A DNA stretch of 64,000 nt from an uncultured Odoribacter sp. (GTDB taxonomy: Bacteria > Bacteroidota > Bacteroidia > Bacteroidales > Marinifilaceae), in the NCBI GenBank assembly GCA_944321165.1, contig CALUKE010000002.1, positions 186,001-250,000 of the forward strand. Direction: 5' to 3'. This document shows, piece after piece, positions 1 through 9,188 of this stretch (positions are counted from its first letter, which is position 1; each line of letters opens with the position of its first letter). Under the pieces are notes generated by a model. The model was not told the origin of the DNA. It made no database searches and worked only from the letters and a program-made list of their open reading frames with translations. A program made the translations under genes and the position numbers.

Positions 1-300
1 AGGTATTTTGCCAAGCCGGTTTATAAGGAGTCTGGGATTCCGGAATGGGATAAGAATGTATCGGGAGCCCGCTCTTCTTGTCCGACCGATGCGTATATTT
101 ATGCGTTGTGGAATGGAACGGAAGAGGAACATGCGAAGGTGGACAAGGTGTCTGTTTTTGACTGGGAAGGTCGGCCCGTAAAACAGTATGTCTTGGGGGA
201 AAATCTGCTTCGGCTGGTCATCAAGGAGGAGCTCGGCAAGGGATATGTGGTCTATGTAGACGATGAATTCCAGTATCGTTGGGGAAGTTTTGATTTGTAG
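1..300 (+). CDS. C-terminal part of a probable 6-bladed beta-propeller lipoprotein (partial)
   Basis: The reading frame is open from the first base of the window and ends with TAG at 298-300, giving the last 99 residues of a longer protein. The tail (VFDWEGRPVKQYVLGE, then YVVYVDDE) has the repeated 'name, value, then update' beta-strand pattern seen at the end of BF3164-type 6-bladed beta-propeller lipoproteins of Bacteroidales. The N-terminus, and so any signal peptide or lipobox, lies outside the window. The next gene begins one base after the stop, so the two are probably co-transcribed. The family assignment rests on a short stretch and is tentative; no enzymatic role can be given. Confidence 0.55.
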   Translation, partial: RYFAKPVYKESGIPEWDKNVSGARSSCPTDAYIYALWNGTEEEHAKVDKVSVFDWEGRPVKQYVLGENLLRLVIKEELGKGYVVYVDDEFQYRWGSFDL

Positions 301-301
301 C

Positions 302-1237
302 ATGAAGCCATTGGGAGGAGAGAAGAGATACCGGGATTACCCGACTTATCTGAAGGAACTGTTCGGGGAACGGGTGCAAAAACTGTCGGTAGATGCCGGA
401 TTTACCTGTCCCAACCGGGACGGAACGCGGGGATCGGGAGGATGTACCTTTTGCAATAATGAGAGTTTTAATCCGGATTATTGCCGGGCAGTGAGCGGTA
501 TTGCCGGGCAGTTGGAGGCCGGGCGGGCTTTTTTTGCCCGAAAGTATAGCGGTCAGAAATACCTGGCTTATTTTCAGGCTTATTCGAATACATATGCGCC
601 TTTGGAGGTGTTGCGTCAAAAGTATGAGGAGGCCCTGGCCTGTCCGGATATTGTCGGACTGGTGATTGCCACCCGACCGGATGCCGTCAGCGATGAAACC
701 TTGGATTATCTGGCTGAGTTGTCCCGACGGACTTATCTTTGCGTGGAATATGGAGTGGAGTCGGTGAATGAGGAGGTGTTGCGGACGATTCGTCGGGGCC
801 ATACCTTTCGGGAAGCAGCGGAGCGGATCGAGCAGACAGCCCGACGGGGCATTCGTATCGGGGCCCACCTGATCTTCGGATTGCCGGGTGAAAGCCGGGA
901 GTCTATGCTGGAGGGGGCTGTCCGTTTGTGTGATCTGCCGATTCAGGTGTTGAAGCTGCATCAGTTGCAGATTATCCGGCATACCCCGATGGCTTTGGAA
1001 TATGAACGGCATCCGGAAGCTTTCCGTTTGTACAGTTGTGACGAATACCTGGATTTTGTCGGAGAGGTCATCGGACGCATCCGGCCGTCCGTGTATTTGG
1101 AACGCTTTGTGAATCAGGCTCCCGAGGAATATCTGGTGGCACCGAAATGGGGGGTGAAAAATTATGAGTTTGTAGCTAAATTAGAAAAAAGACTGCGGGA
1201 AAAGGATATCTGGCAGGGAAAATATTATCAAAAATAG
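302..1237 (+). CDS. TIGR01212 family radical SAM protein (YhcC-like)
   Basis: This 311-residue cytosolic protein has the motif CPNRDGTRGSGGCTFC, with Cys36, Cys48 and Cys51 as the likely 4Fe-4S ligands. That wide spacing (C-x11-C-x2-C) is typical of the TIGR01212/YhcC branch of radical SAM enzymes rather than the canonical CxxxCxxC. The TIM-barrel core follows (GLVIATRPDAV, YGVESVNEEVL, GAHLIFGLPGES) and is characteristic of the Elp3/MiaB-like radical SAM group. The ATG at 302 is used because it begins just after the upstream stop and gives the usual N-terminus; the frame also extends upstream through the end of the previous gene, which is unlikely to be real. The substrate is not known for the family as far as I can say. 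Confidence 0.88.
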   Translation: MKPLGGEKRYRDYPTYLKELFGERVQKLSVDAGFTCPNRDGTRGSGGCTFCNNESFNPDYCRAVSGIAGQLEAGRAFFARKYSGQKYLAYFQAYSNTYAPLEVLRQKYEEALACPDIVGLVIATRPDAVSDETLDYLAELSRRTYLCVEYGVESVNEEVLRTIRRGHTFREAAERIEQTARRGIRIGAHLIFGLPGESRESMLEGAVRLCDLPIQVLKLHQLQIIRHTPMALEYERHPEAFRLYSCDEYLDFVGEVIGRIRPSVYLERFVNQAPEEYLVAPKWGVKNYEFVAKLEKRLREKDIWQGKYYQK

Positions 1238-1244
1238 AAATCAC

Positions 1245-1742
1245 ATGAGGAGGATTGGACAGGAAAAAGTTTATGAACGGCTGGAGGCTTTGGGAATCGA
1301 ATTCGATTATCTGGAACATCCCGAAGCTCCTACGATCGAGATTGCCCGGCAATATTGGCAAAATCTGGACAGTACACACTGTAAGAATCTTTTTTTCAGA
1401 AATCATAAAGGCAACCGGCATTATCTGGTTATTTTCCATTGCGACCAGAATCTGGCCATTCACGATCTGGAGCATCTGTTGAAGCAGGGAAAACTGACCT
1501 TTGCATCGGAACAGCGTATGGAAAAATACCTGGGGTTGAAGCCGGGATCTGTCAGTCCGTTCGGTTTACTGAATGATACGGAACATCATGTCTATGTTTT
1601 TTTGGATGAGAATTTGAAAAAGGCCCGGAAATTATCTTTTCATCCGAATGACAACCGGGCCTCTTTAGCCATTCGGACAGAAGATTTTATCCGCTATATG
1701 GATTCTACCGGAAATGGTTATGAATGGATTCAATTGTATTGA
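1245..1742 (+). CDS. YbaK/ProX-type aminoacyl-tRNA deacylase (prolyl-tRNA synthetase associated domain)
   Basis: A 165-residue single-domain protein of the YbaK/aminoacyl-tRNA editing superfamily. The N-terminal stretch (YLEHPEAPTIEIARQYW) and the central segment (KNLFFRNHKGNRHYLVIF) match the stand-alone ProXp/PrdX type, which hydrolyses mischarged tRNA in trans. The C-terminal 'GSVSPFGLLND' and 'FHPNDN' blocks are the usual pocket motifs. It starts 7 bases after the radical SAM gene, and the following sialidase gene begins 17 bases after its stop, so the three may form one transcription unit although their roles are unrelated. The exact tRNA substrate (Ala-tRNA-Pro or other) is not decidable from sequence. 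Confidence 0.85.
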   Translation: MRRIGQEKVYERLEALGIEFDYLEHPEAPTIEIARQYWQNLDSTHCKNLFFRNHKGNRHYLVIFHCDQNLAIHDLEHLLKQGKLTFASEQRMEKYLGLKPGSVSPFGLLNDTEHHVYVFLDENLKKARKLSFHPNDNRASLAIRTEDFIRYMDSTGNGYEWIQLY

Positions 1743-1759
1743 TTGTCAAAATGGGTGGT

Positions 1760-3385
1760 ATGAAAAGCATAATTTTAGGCGTTTGTCTTCTTTTGGGTGC
1801 CGTACAGGGAGGGCGGGCTGCCGATACTCTTTACGTGCGCGAACGGCAGATTCCGATTCTGATCAACCGGGAAGACAATGTGCTTTGTGAAATACGGATT
1901 CCGGCCCGACAGGGGGATGTATTGAATGGACTTACTCTTCGGATCGGCGATGATGTCAAGCTGTCCGATATTCAGGCGTTGCGCTTGTTTTACAGCGGCG
2001 TGGAGGCTCCTTCGCGGGAAGGGGAACATTTTAGTCCGGTCACTTATATTTCCAGCCATTTGCCGGGAAATACCCGCAAGGCGTTGGAGGCCTATTCTGT
2101 CTTGCAGGAAGAGGTGATTCGGCCGCTTTCTCGAAAGGTGAAGCTGACCTCGGAGCAACCCTTGTCCGAAGGAATCAATTATTTCTGGGTCAGTATTCAG
2201 ATGAGGCCGGAGACCTCTTTGTTGACGAAAGTGAAAACGGAGGTTTCGGAGGCGGTGATCAATCATCAACCGGCAGCAGTCTGTCGGAAGGAAACGGTGG
2301 AGGCCCGTTATGTCGGGATCGGTGTCCGGCAGGCCGGAGATGATGGAGTGGCAGCCTTTCGTATTCCGGGATTGGTAACGACTTCTGCGGGAACTTTGCT
2401 GGGAGTGTACGACATCCGTTATAACAGCAGTGCCGATCTGCAGGAGAAAATCGATATCGGCGTGAGTCGCAGTACCGATCAGGGACAGACGTGGGAACCC
2501 ATGCGGGTCGCCATGTCCTTCGGTCAGAGTGGCGGACTGCCGCATGCTCAGAATGGGGTGGGTGATCCTGCCGTATTGGTCGACGAAAAGACCCATACGA
2601 TCTGGATTGTCGCTGCCTGGACGCATGGCATGGGCAATGCCCGGGCCTGGTGGAATTCCCGGCCGGGCCTGTCTCCGGACCGGACGGCCCAGCTGATGCT
2701 CGTCAGAAGTGATGATGACGGGAAAACCTGGAGCCCGCCGGTGAATATTACTTCGCAGGTCAAGGATCCTTCCTGGTATTTTCTGTTGCAGGGACCGGGA
2801 CGAGGCATTACGATGCAGGACGGTACCTTGGTTTTTCCGATTCAGTTTATCGATTCGACCCGGGTGCCCAATGCCGGGATTATGTACAGCCAAAACCGGG
2901 GGACGACCTGGCAGTTGCACAGCCTGGCCCGTACGAATACGACCGAGGCTCAGGTGGTCGAGATAGAACCGGGCGTATTGATGTTGAATATGCGCGATAA
3001 CCGGGGTGGCAGCCGGGCGGTAGCCATTACCAGAGATATGGGCCGCACCTGGACGGAACATCCCTCCAGCCGTCATGCCTTGCCGGAACCGGTGTGTATG
3101 GCCAGCCTGATCCGGGTGAAGGCTGCGGATAACATTACCGGCAGAGATCTGTTGCTTTTTTCCAATCCGAATACCACGCAGGGACGCAACCACATAACGA
3201 TCAAGGCCAGCCTGGATCAAGGACTCACTTGGCCGGTAGAACATCAGGTTTTATTGGATGCCGGAGAAGGGTGGGGGTATTCCTGTCTGACGATGATCGA
3301 TCCGGAAACAATCGGAATTCTCTATGAATCGAGTGTGGCGCACCTGACTTTTCAGGCCATTCGCCTGAGAGATCTGATTCCGTAG
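1760..3385 (+). CDS. nanH: secreted exo-alpha-sialidase, GH33
   Basis: A 541-residue protein with an N-terminal signal peptide (MKSIILGVCLLLGAVQGGRAA). Residues of about 20-170 form a beta-sandwich N-terminal domain found in Bacteroidales sialidases. The rest is the six-bladed catalytic propeller: the FRIPG motif near residue 200 supplies one arginine of the carboxylate-binding triad, and five Asp-box repeats are visible (STDQGQTWEP, SDDDGKTWSP, SQNRGTTWQL, TRDMGRTWTE, SLDQGLTWPV). The enzyme would release terminal sialic acid from host glycans in the periplasm or outside. Start: ATG at 1760 gives a clean signal peptide; ATG 1751 is an alternative three codons upstream, and the longer frame from 1724 overlaps the preceding gene. 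No sialic acid uptake or lyase genes are nearby. Confidence 0.93.
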   Translation: MKSIILGVCLLLGAVQGGRAADTLYVRERQIPILINREDNVLCEIRIPARQGDVLNGLTLRIGDDVKLSDIQALRLFYSGVEAPSREGEHFSPVTYISSHLPGNTRKALEAYSVLQEEVIRPLSRKVKLTSEQPLSEGINYFWVSIQMRPETSLLTKVKTEVSEAVINHQPAAVCRKETVEARYVGIGVRQAGDDGVAAFRIPGLVTTSAGTLLGVYDIRYNSSADLQEKIDIGVSRSTDQGQTWEPMRVAMSFGQSGGLPHAQNGVGDPAVLVDEKTHTIWIVAAWTHGMGNARAWWNSRPGLSPDRTAQLMLVRSDDDGKTWSPPVNITSQVKDPSWYFLLQGPGRGITMQDGTLVFPIQFIDSTRVPNAGIMYSQNRGTTWQLHSLARTNTTEAQVVEIEPGVLMLNMRDNRGGSRAVAITRDMGRTWTEHPSSRHALPEPVCMASLIRVKAADNITGRDLLLFSNPNTTQGRNHITIKASLDQGLTWPVEHQVLLDAGEGWGYSCLTMIDPETIGILYESSVAHLTFQAIRLRDLIP

Positions 3386-3408
3386 CAGTTCGTTCCTCCG
3401 TTTCAGGC

Positions 3409-3454
3409 AGGACGTTGCCCGAAAGCCGGGTGATGGCTTCCGGCAACGTCCTGA
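3409..3454. terminator. bidirectional terminator hairpin between convergent genes
   Basis: A 12-base perfect inverted repeat, CAGGACGTTGCC at 3409-3420 and GGCAACGTCCTG at 3443-3454, with an inner imperfect stem (AAGCC/GGCTT). It lies between the stop of the sialidase gene (+) and the stop of the pepP-like gene (-). There is no long T tract on either side, so termination is inferred from position and stem strength. Confidence 0.6.
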
Positions 3455-3463
3455 ATCTGTCGT

Positions 3464-4846
3464 TTAGCCTTTCAGATTTTCCACCTCTTCGATGGTCATC
3501 GGCTTGTATTTTCCGAGTCGGCGGGCTCCGTCGGGAGTGATGAGGTAGTCTTCCTCGTTGCGGATACCGCTGAAACCTTTCCAGGCTTCCAGTTTGTCGT
3601 AATTGATGAATTCACAGAACCGTTTTTCGCTTTTCCAGTAATCGATCAGTTCGGGAATGAAATAGACTCCGGGTTCGATGGTGAAGACAAAACCCGGTTC
3701 CAACGGACGGGCCAGTCGGAGGGATTTGAAACCGAACTGGGTGCTTTTGGGGTGTCCGTCATAGCCGACCCACACTTCTCCCAGATTTTCCATGTCGTGT
3801 ACGTCCAGTCCCATCATGTGTCCCAGACCGCAGGGGAAGAAGAGGGCATAGGCGCCGGATTGGGCTGCTTCGGCAGGATCGCCTTTCATCAGACCGATGG
3901 ATTTCATGCCTTCGGCAATGGTGCGGGCGGCTGTCAGGTGTACCTCCTTGAAAGGAATACCCGGTTTTAAAGCAGCGACGGCAGCCCGATGAGCCTGGAG
4001 GGCGATCTGGTAAATGACTTTCTGCTGCTCGGTGAAATGCTTGCCCACCGGCATGGTCGAAGACAGGTCGCCGGAATAGTGCATGCCGTTTTCTGCACCG
4101 GCATCCAACAATAACATCTGTCCTTCGTGGACGGTATTTCCGTGGTAGTGGTTATGAAGTGTCTGGCCGTTAATTGTGGCAATGACCGGGAAAGAGAGCT
4201 GGCCTCCGCTTTGCAGGGCTACTTCCGTTACGGCGGCGGCAATTTCGCATTCTTTCATGCCCGGTCGGATGATTTGCATGGCCCGGATATGCATGTCGGC
4301 GGAAATATTTACGGCCTCTTCGATTTCCCGGATTTCCTCTTCCGATTTATAATTCCGTTGATTGACCACTGCGCGGATCAGTTCGGTGGATGCGCCGGCA
4401 GCCTGTGCTTCCGGGGCTATTCCCAGCAGGTGGAGCAGTGTTACCTGGTGTTCCCCCCGGTAGGGTGGCAGGTAATGGATCTTGCGTCCCTGTTGCCGGG
4501 CTTTTTCCAGATAGGATTTCAATTGGGCGACGGGAGCGGTTTCCGTAATGCCTACCAGGGCACTTTTTTCCCGGATGGTCGGTTGAGTTCCCATCCAGAC
4601 AATGTCGTCGATGGTCAATTCATCCCCGAAAATGATTTCCCGGTTTTCCTCGATGTCGATGATGGCCGATAATCCGGCATAATCGGAACCGAAGAAATAC
4701 AGGAAAGTGGAATCCTGGCGGAAATGATACGTATTGTCGGCATAGTTCATGCCGCTTTCATTGTTTCCCAAAAACAGCAAAACTCCTTTGCCGATTTCTT
4801 TTTTCAGACGATCCCGTCTTTGCATGTAAATTTCTTTGTTAAACAT
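3464..4846 (-). CDS. pepP: Xaa-Pro aminopeptidase (aminopeptidase P family, M24B)
   Basis: A 460-residue two-domain M24 metallopeptidase without signal peptide. Residues of about 1-170 form the aminopeptidase P N-terminal domain (GNNESGMNYADNTYHFRQDS, where the Bacteroidetes type begins). The pita-bread domain follows with the dinuclear metal site: Asp248 (LLLDAG) and Asp260 (SGD), His343 (GLGHMMG), a Glu in FTIEPGVYF and a Glu in GIRNEEDYL. It removes the first residue from peptides whose second residue is proline, and such enzymes can also meet Xaa-Hyp. It starts 11 bases after the hybrid sensor gene on the same strand, so the two are probably one operon. That places a proline-peptide enzyme under or beside the regulator of the adjacent hydroxyproline genes. 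Confidence 0.93.
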   Translation of the reverse strand: MFNKEIYMQRRDRLKKEIGKGVLLFLGNNESGMNYADNTYHFRQDSTFLYFFGSDYAGLSAIIDIEENREIIFGDELTIDDIVWMGTQPTIREKSALVGITETAPVAQLKSYLEKARQQGRKIHYLPPYRGEHQVTLLHLLGIAPEAQAAGASTELIRAVVNQRNYKSEEEIREIEEAVNISADMHIRAMQIIRPGMKECEIAAAVTEVALQSGGQLSFPVIATINGQTLHNHYHGNTVHEGQMLLLDAGAENGMHYSGDLSSTMPVGKHFTEQQKVIYQIALQAHRAAVAALKPGIPFKEVHLTAARTIAEGMKSIGLMKGDPAEAAQSGAYALFFPCGLGHMMGLDVHDMENLGEVWVGYDGHPKSTQFGFKSLRLARPLEPGFVFTIEPGVYFIPELIDYWKSEKRFCEFINYDKLEAWKGFSGIRNEEDYLITPDGARRLGKYKPMTIEEVENLKG

Positions 4847-4857
4847 AAGCTGATGAT

Positions 4858-7800
4858 TTAGTTGTTATGATTGTTGATAAAATCTTTGGGCAATACGCCG
4901 AACTGGTTCTGAAAACATTTGGCGAAATAAGAGGGGCTGTTGAATCCCACCATGTAACAGATTTCGTTGATTTTATATTCATTACCGGCTAAATATTCGG
5001 CTGCTTTCCGCAGACGGACCAGGCGGATGAATTCGTTGGGTGTCAAACCGGTGACGGCTTTTACTTTGGCGTAAAGAAGAGTGCGGCTCATATTTACGCT
5101 GCGGGTCAGCTGTTCAACCGAAAATTCGGTATTCGAAATGTTTTCCTGAATAATTTCGTTCAGTTGGTTGAACCATTTTTCGTCGGCCTGGGTTTCTGTC
5201 AGTGTGTTGATAGGGGTAAACGGTTTTTCCGAGAACAGGCTGCGCAGCTTATTCCGGTTTTCCAACAGACTGACCATTTGGGCGTATAGATAGCTTACGG
5301 AAACCGGTTTTTCGATGTATACATCGGCACCGTATTCCAGACCGGCGATTTTTGTTTCCGTGTCGGTACGGGCTGTCAACAGGATGACCGGAATGTGGCT
5401 TAAGTTGATATCGTTTTTGATCCTTTTGCACAGTTCCATACCGTCCATTACCGGCATCATGACATCGCTGATGATGATATCCGGTTTTAAGGTTTCCAGA
5501 ATTTTTAAGGCTTCTTCGCCGTTCGAAGCCGTCCGGGTATGATATTTGGGTTCAATCACTCGGGTCAGATAGGAGATGAACTCTTCGTTGTCTTCGACAA
5601 TCAGAACTGTTCCGGCTTTTTTTCCGTTTTCACTCTTTTCCGGTATAATGGTCGGTTCATATTCATCGTCTTTGGTGGTTTTTATCGTTTCCTCGTTTTC
5701 GTTTTGGGTAGTAGAAGACGGAAGTTCGTTTTGATCGTCTGCCGGAAGGATGATCCGGAAGCGGGTGTATTGATTTTCTTCGCTTTCGACTTCAATGGTT
5801 CCCATCATTCTTTTTACCAGCAGACTGACGATGGTCAGTCCGATGCCGAATCCTTGGTGGGGACGTTGCGGTTGCCGGTCTGATTGATAGAACTGACTGA
5901 ATATCTTTTCTTTTTCAGCCGCATGGATGCCAATGCCATTGTCTTCTACTTGCAAGGTTACGGTGTGTGCCTCCGGATTTTCGGACAATGAAATTTGAAT
6001 CCGGTCTTTGGTAAATTTCATGGCATTGGTTAGCAGGTTGCTCAGGATTTTGGTCAGAGCTTCGCGATCGGTGCAGATTTGAATGGGATGATCGGACTGG
6101 AGGCTCAGTTGGATTCCTTTTTGCTGGGCTGCCGGAGTAAAACGTTGTACGGTTTTTTCAACCAGTTCCCTGATTTCAAACCGGGTATTCTGTGAGGAGA
6201 ACGCTTCCTGTTCGGCTTTGGTGAAGTCCAGAATCTGGTTTACCAGGTCCAGTAGTCGTTCACTGTTGCGTTTGACGACTTCCAGATCGTCCCGAATTTC
6301 CGGCGGAATATTTTTCTGGCGCATGATTTCTTCTACCGGCGCCAGGATCAGCGATACCGGTGTCCTGATTTCATGGGTGATATTGGTGAAAAAATTGATT
6401 TTGGCATCGAACAGTTTTCGTTCGTTTTCGTGATGCAGAGCGGCGATTTTGTCCCGGTGACGGCGGGTGGTCCTTCGTAGCAGAAGGGCATATCCCAATA
6501 CGATCAGGCAGATGCCCAGAATGCCATATATGATCAGCATCCATTTCGAAAGCCACCAAGGGGGCAGAATGGTGATTCGTATCTCCGCTGTTTCCGGCGT
6601 CCATACTCCGTCGTTGTTGCTGGCTGTCACTTGGAAAAGGTATTCTCCCGGCGATAGGTTGGTGTAAGTGACACTATTGTTTTGATTGTCGGTGGAGATC
6701 CAGTTTTTGTCGAATCCCTGTAATCTGTATTTATATCTGTTTTTTGATGGGGCACAGAAACTGGTGCTGACGAATTCGATGGAGAATACTGCTTCGTTGT
6801 AAGGGAGTACGACCGCCCGTTGTTGGTCAATGGGAGAATGCAGAATCGAGTTTTCTCCGATACAGACCTCCTGGTTGAACAATCGGAAGGCGGTGAAGGC
6901 AATATTGGGAATGACTTCGTTTTTACGAATATCCTGCGGGCGGAAAACAGTAAATCCATTGCTGCCACCTATGTATATTTGTCCTCCGGCTGTTTGTATT
7001 CCCGCCTGTGTGGTGAAGGGAAGGCTGATGAGTCCATCTTCATGGTTATAATAGCTGATATGGTTGTCGGTGGGGTTCATGCGTAACAAGCCGGCATTGG
7101 TGGTGATCCATAATTCATTGTAACTGGCAATGATGGTTTGCAGGGAGGTGTGGACTTGAAACAACGGATCCGGGTGGCGGGAGAAGGTTCCCTGTACCGG
7201 ATTATAGGTGTAAAGTCCGTAACCGCTTGTACCTATCTGCAGTACTCCCTGGTGGATACAGAGACAGTTGATTGCCTGCGGCAGACCGTTCTGTTCGTCG
7301 GAATGGAATTGCAGTTGTCCGTTGTTCAGGTTGTAACTGATCAGTCCTTTTCCCTGTGATGCAAACCAAATGGTGTGATTGGCATCTTCAGTAATACAGG
7401 TGATATAACTGTTATAGCCCAGGTCGGCAACCGAAACAAAGGAATCGGAGAATACATCATAATACAGTATGCTTGTCTGGGTGCCGAACCAAAACCGGCC
7501 GGAACTGTCTTTAAAAATAGAGTAGACACTTCCCGGGTTGATTTTTTTATTATTAAAGTAATGAACGATTTTTCCTGAGTGCAAATTCATCCGGTATACT
7601 CCGACCGCATAAGTGCCTATCCACAAATCGTTTCGGTCGAGACAGAGGCTGTGTATGCATAGGTTGGGGATTTGCGGATCAATGGGAATGGCCTTTACGG
7701 TCTGGGTTTGAGGATTATAGTTCCACAGTCCTTTGTCGTCAGTGCCGATCCAAATGGATCCGTCGGTATGTTCGCAAAAGGTATTGATGATTTTTCCTGC

Positions 7801-8901
7801 TTTATCGCTGTTTTCTGGTGGAAAGCTATAAGAGTTGAACCAGTGAGTGCCTGGAGTGAGGTAATTGATGCCTCCGGCATTTGTCCCGACCCAGATGCCT
7901 CCTTCCCGATCTTTCAGAATGGAATAGACTACCAGGGCGTTCAATCCCTGAGGAAAAAATGTGTTGTAGGTAATGGTAGAAAAAGTATTTTCCGCCAGGT
8001 TATATTGGGTGAGCCCGTTATTGGAGCCGATGAGCAGTATGCCGGGCTGTATTTCCGTGATAAAATGAATATGAGACAGGCTTTCATCATCCGGCATCAA
8101 GTAGGCCACACAGCTGCGGCTGGCTTTGTCGTATTTGTAAAGACCGTTGTCGCACAGCCAGATGTTACCGAAAGAATCTTCGCAGAGGGCATAGACGTAA
8201 TTGGGTGACCGTCCTGTCTGTGGAGCTTTTGCATTGATTTTTTCAAAAGAATCGGAGAAGGGATCGTATTTGCAGACACCCTGGTCGTGGGTGGCTATCC
8301 AGACGTCGCCGCTGTGGTCGATCAGTATCTTGGTGGTCAGATCGGAAATCAGGCTTTTTTCGTTGTCTTTTTCGTGGCGATAATGCTTGATTTCCCCATC
8401 GGAAGGATTGTATCGGAAAATGCCGTGTCCGTATACGGAAATCCAAATTCTTCCCTGTTGGTCTTCCTGGATAGAGTAAATGATTTTTTGTGTGAGTTGA
8501 TTTGAAAGATTCGGCAAAGGGAAAAGAGAAAATTTTTCAGTCGAGCTTCGGTAGCGGAATACCCCTTTTTCCGTTCCGATCCAAAGCTGTCCTTTGGTAT
8601 CTTCCAGCAAAGAGTGGATGACGTTGTTGCCCAGAGAAGTCGTGTCGCCCGGAATATGACGAAAAGTTTTGAAATGGCGGGAATCAAAACGGTTTAAACC
8701 GTCTTCGGTTCCACACCATATATATCCAGTACGATCCTGTAACAGGCAATGGATGGTATTGCTGGACAGACCGTTTTCAATGGTGTAGTGACGGAATTGC
8801 GGCGGAATACCCTGAGCTTCCGGTAGGGTATGGCAAAAAATCAGAAACAGTAGGAAGATGAATATTTTTCTGATCCTATGATGTATGGTGATATGGCACA
8901 T
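4858..8901 (-). CDS. hybrid two-component system sensor/regulator (HTCS)
   Basis: A 1347-residue one-protein signalling system of the Bacteroidetes HTCS type. Order: signal peptide (about 1-30); two seven-bladed Reg_prop propellers (about 35-730, repeats such as 'DRTGYIWCGTEDGLNRF' and 'DREGGIWVGTNAGGINYL'); a Y_Y_Y domain (about 725-790); one membrane segment (about 797-820); HisKA with His843 in THEIRTP; HATPase with the GIGIH and GFGIGL boxes; a receiver domain with Asp1146 in SDVMMPVMDG; and an AraC-type helix-turn-helix at the C-terminus (SYFAKCFQNQFGVLPKDF). The periplasmic propellers bind a breakdown product, and the AraC part activates nearby genes. Divergent hypE-hypD and the downstream SusCD locus are the natural targets. 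It is the only dedicated transcription regulator within the whole 3.4-33 kb region. Confidence 0.95.
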   Translation of the reverse strand: MCHITIHHRIRKIFIFLLFLIFCHTLPEAQGIPPQFRHYTIENGLSSNTIHCLLQDRTGYIWCGTEDGLNRFDSRHFKTFRHIPGDTTSLGNNVIHSLLEDTKGQLWIGTEKGVFRYRSSTEKFSLFPLPNLSNQLTQKIIYSIQEDQQGRIWISVYGHGIFRYNPSDGEIKHYRHEKDNEKSLISDLTTKILIDHSGDVWIATHDQGVCKYDPFSDSFEKINAKAPQTGRSPNYVYALCEDSFGNIWLCDNGLYKYDKASRSCVAYLMPDDESLSHIHFITEIQPGILLIGSNNGLTQYNLAENTFSTITYNTFFPQGLNALVVYSILKDREGGIWVGTNAGGINYLTPGTHWFNSYSFPPENSDKAGKIINTFCEHTDGSIWIGTDDKGLWNYNPQTQTVKAIPIDPQIPNLCIHSLCLDRNDLWIGTYAVGVYRMNLHSGKIVHYFNNKKINPGSVYSIFKDSSGRFWFGTQTSILYYDVFSDSFVSVADLGYNSYITCITEDANHTIWFASQGKGLISYNLNNGQLQFHSDEQNGLPQAINCLCIHQGVLQIGTSGYGLYTYNPVQGTFSRHPDPLFQVHTSLQTIIASYNELWITTNAGLLRMNPTDNHISYYNHEDGLISLPFTTQAGIQTAGGQIYIGGSNGFTVFRPQDIRKNEVIPNIAFTAFRLFNQEVCIGENSILHSPIDQQRAVVLPYNEAVFSIEFVSTSFCAPSKNRYKYRLQGFDKNWISTDNQNNSVTYTNLSPGEYLFQVTASNNDGVWTPETAEIRITILPPWWLSKWMLIIYGILGICLIVLGYALLLRRTTRRHRDKIAALHHENERKLFDAKINFFTNITHEIRTPVSLILAPVEEIMRQKNIPPEIRDDLEVVKRNSERLLDLVNQILDFTKAEQEAFSSQNTRFEIRELVEKTVQRFTPAAQQKGIQLSLQSDHPIQICTDREALTKILSNLLTNAMKFTKDRIQISLSENPEAHTVTLQVEDNGIGIHAAEKEKIFSQFYQSDRQPQRPHQGFGIGLTIVSLLVKRMMGTIEVESEENQYTRFRIILPADDQNELPSSTTQNENEETIKTTKDDEYEPTIIPEKSENGKKAGTVLIVEDNEEFISYLTRVIEPKYHTRTASNGEEALKILETLKPDIIISDVMMPVMDGMELCKRIKNDINLSHIPVILLTARTDTETKIAGLEYGADVYIEKPVSVSYLYAQMVSLLENRNKLRSLFSEKPFTPINTLTETQADEKWFNQLNEIIQENISNTEFSVEQLTRSVNMSRTLLYAKVKAVTGLTPNEFIRLVRLRKAAEYLAGNEYKINEICYMVGFNSPSYFAKCFQNQFGVLPKDFINNHNN

Positions 8902-8979
8902 CTGAATTGGTTGTTTTTTCTTTTACTGCCCAAATTTAAAAAAAATATTGTACTGAAGTGTATTTTTAACAGTTGTTTT

Positions 8980-9010
8980 TTTGTTTTATAAATAAATGTT
9001 CATACTTTTG
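8980..9010 (+). promoter_or_regulatory. Bacteroidetes consensus promoter for hypE-hypD
   Basis: TTTG at 8980-8983, exactly 19 bases, then TACTTTTG at 9003-9010. This is a full match to the Bacteroides -33/-7 consensus (TTTG and TAnnTTTG). Transcription should start near 9017, leaving a leader of about 170 bases ahead of hypE. Confidence 0.7.
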
Positions 9011-9114
9011 AGAAGTTTATTCAACCAAACGATGCTTGAAGAGATTCGCATATTACAAAACCGCTCTTACAAAGGGCTTTTTGAATGCTGGTTATATTAG
9101 CAGAGACTTTTCTT

Positions 9115-9153
9115 TGTCCTGACCTGAGGACAGATTTAACTCCGTTCGGGAGT
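9115..9153 (+). promoter_or_regulatory. tandem hairpins in the hypE leader
   Basis: Two small perfect stems follow each other in the predicted 5' leader: TGTCCT (9115-9120)/AGGACA (9127-9132) with a 6-base loop, and ACTCC (9139-9143)/GGAGT (9149-9153) with a 5-base loop. There is no T tract, so they do not look like a terminator. They could shape translation or bind a protein; no known riboswitch family is recognised. The remainder of 8902-9188 is AT-rich and shows nothing further. Confidence 0.3.
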
Positions 9154-9188
9154 ATTTTGGTATGAATTCATGTTAAAATAGTTTCGTT

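Noticed and set aside
1760..3385. Sialidase as part of the hydroxyproline-glycoprotein locus
   Set aside because: It lies on the other side of the sensor/pepP operon behind a bidirectional terminator, is grouped with unrelated genes, and sialic acid is not a component of plant glycoproteins.
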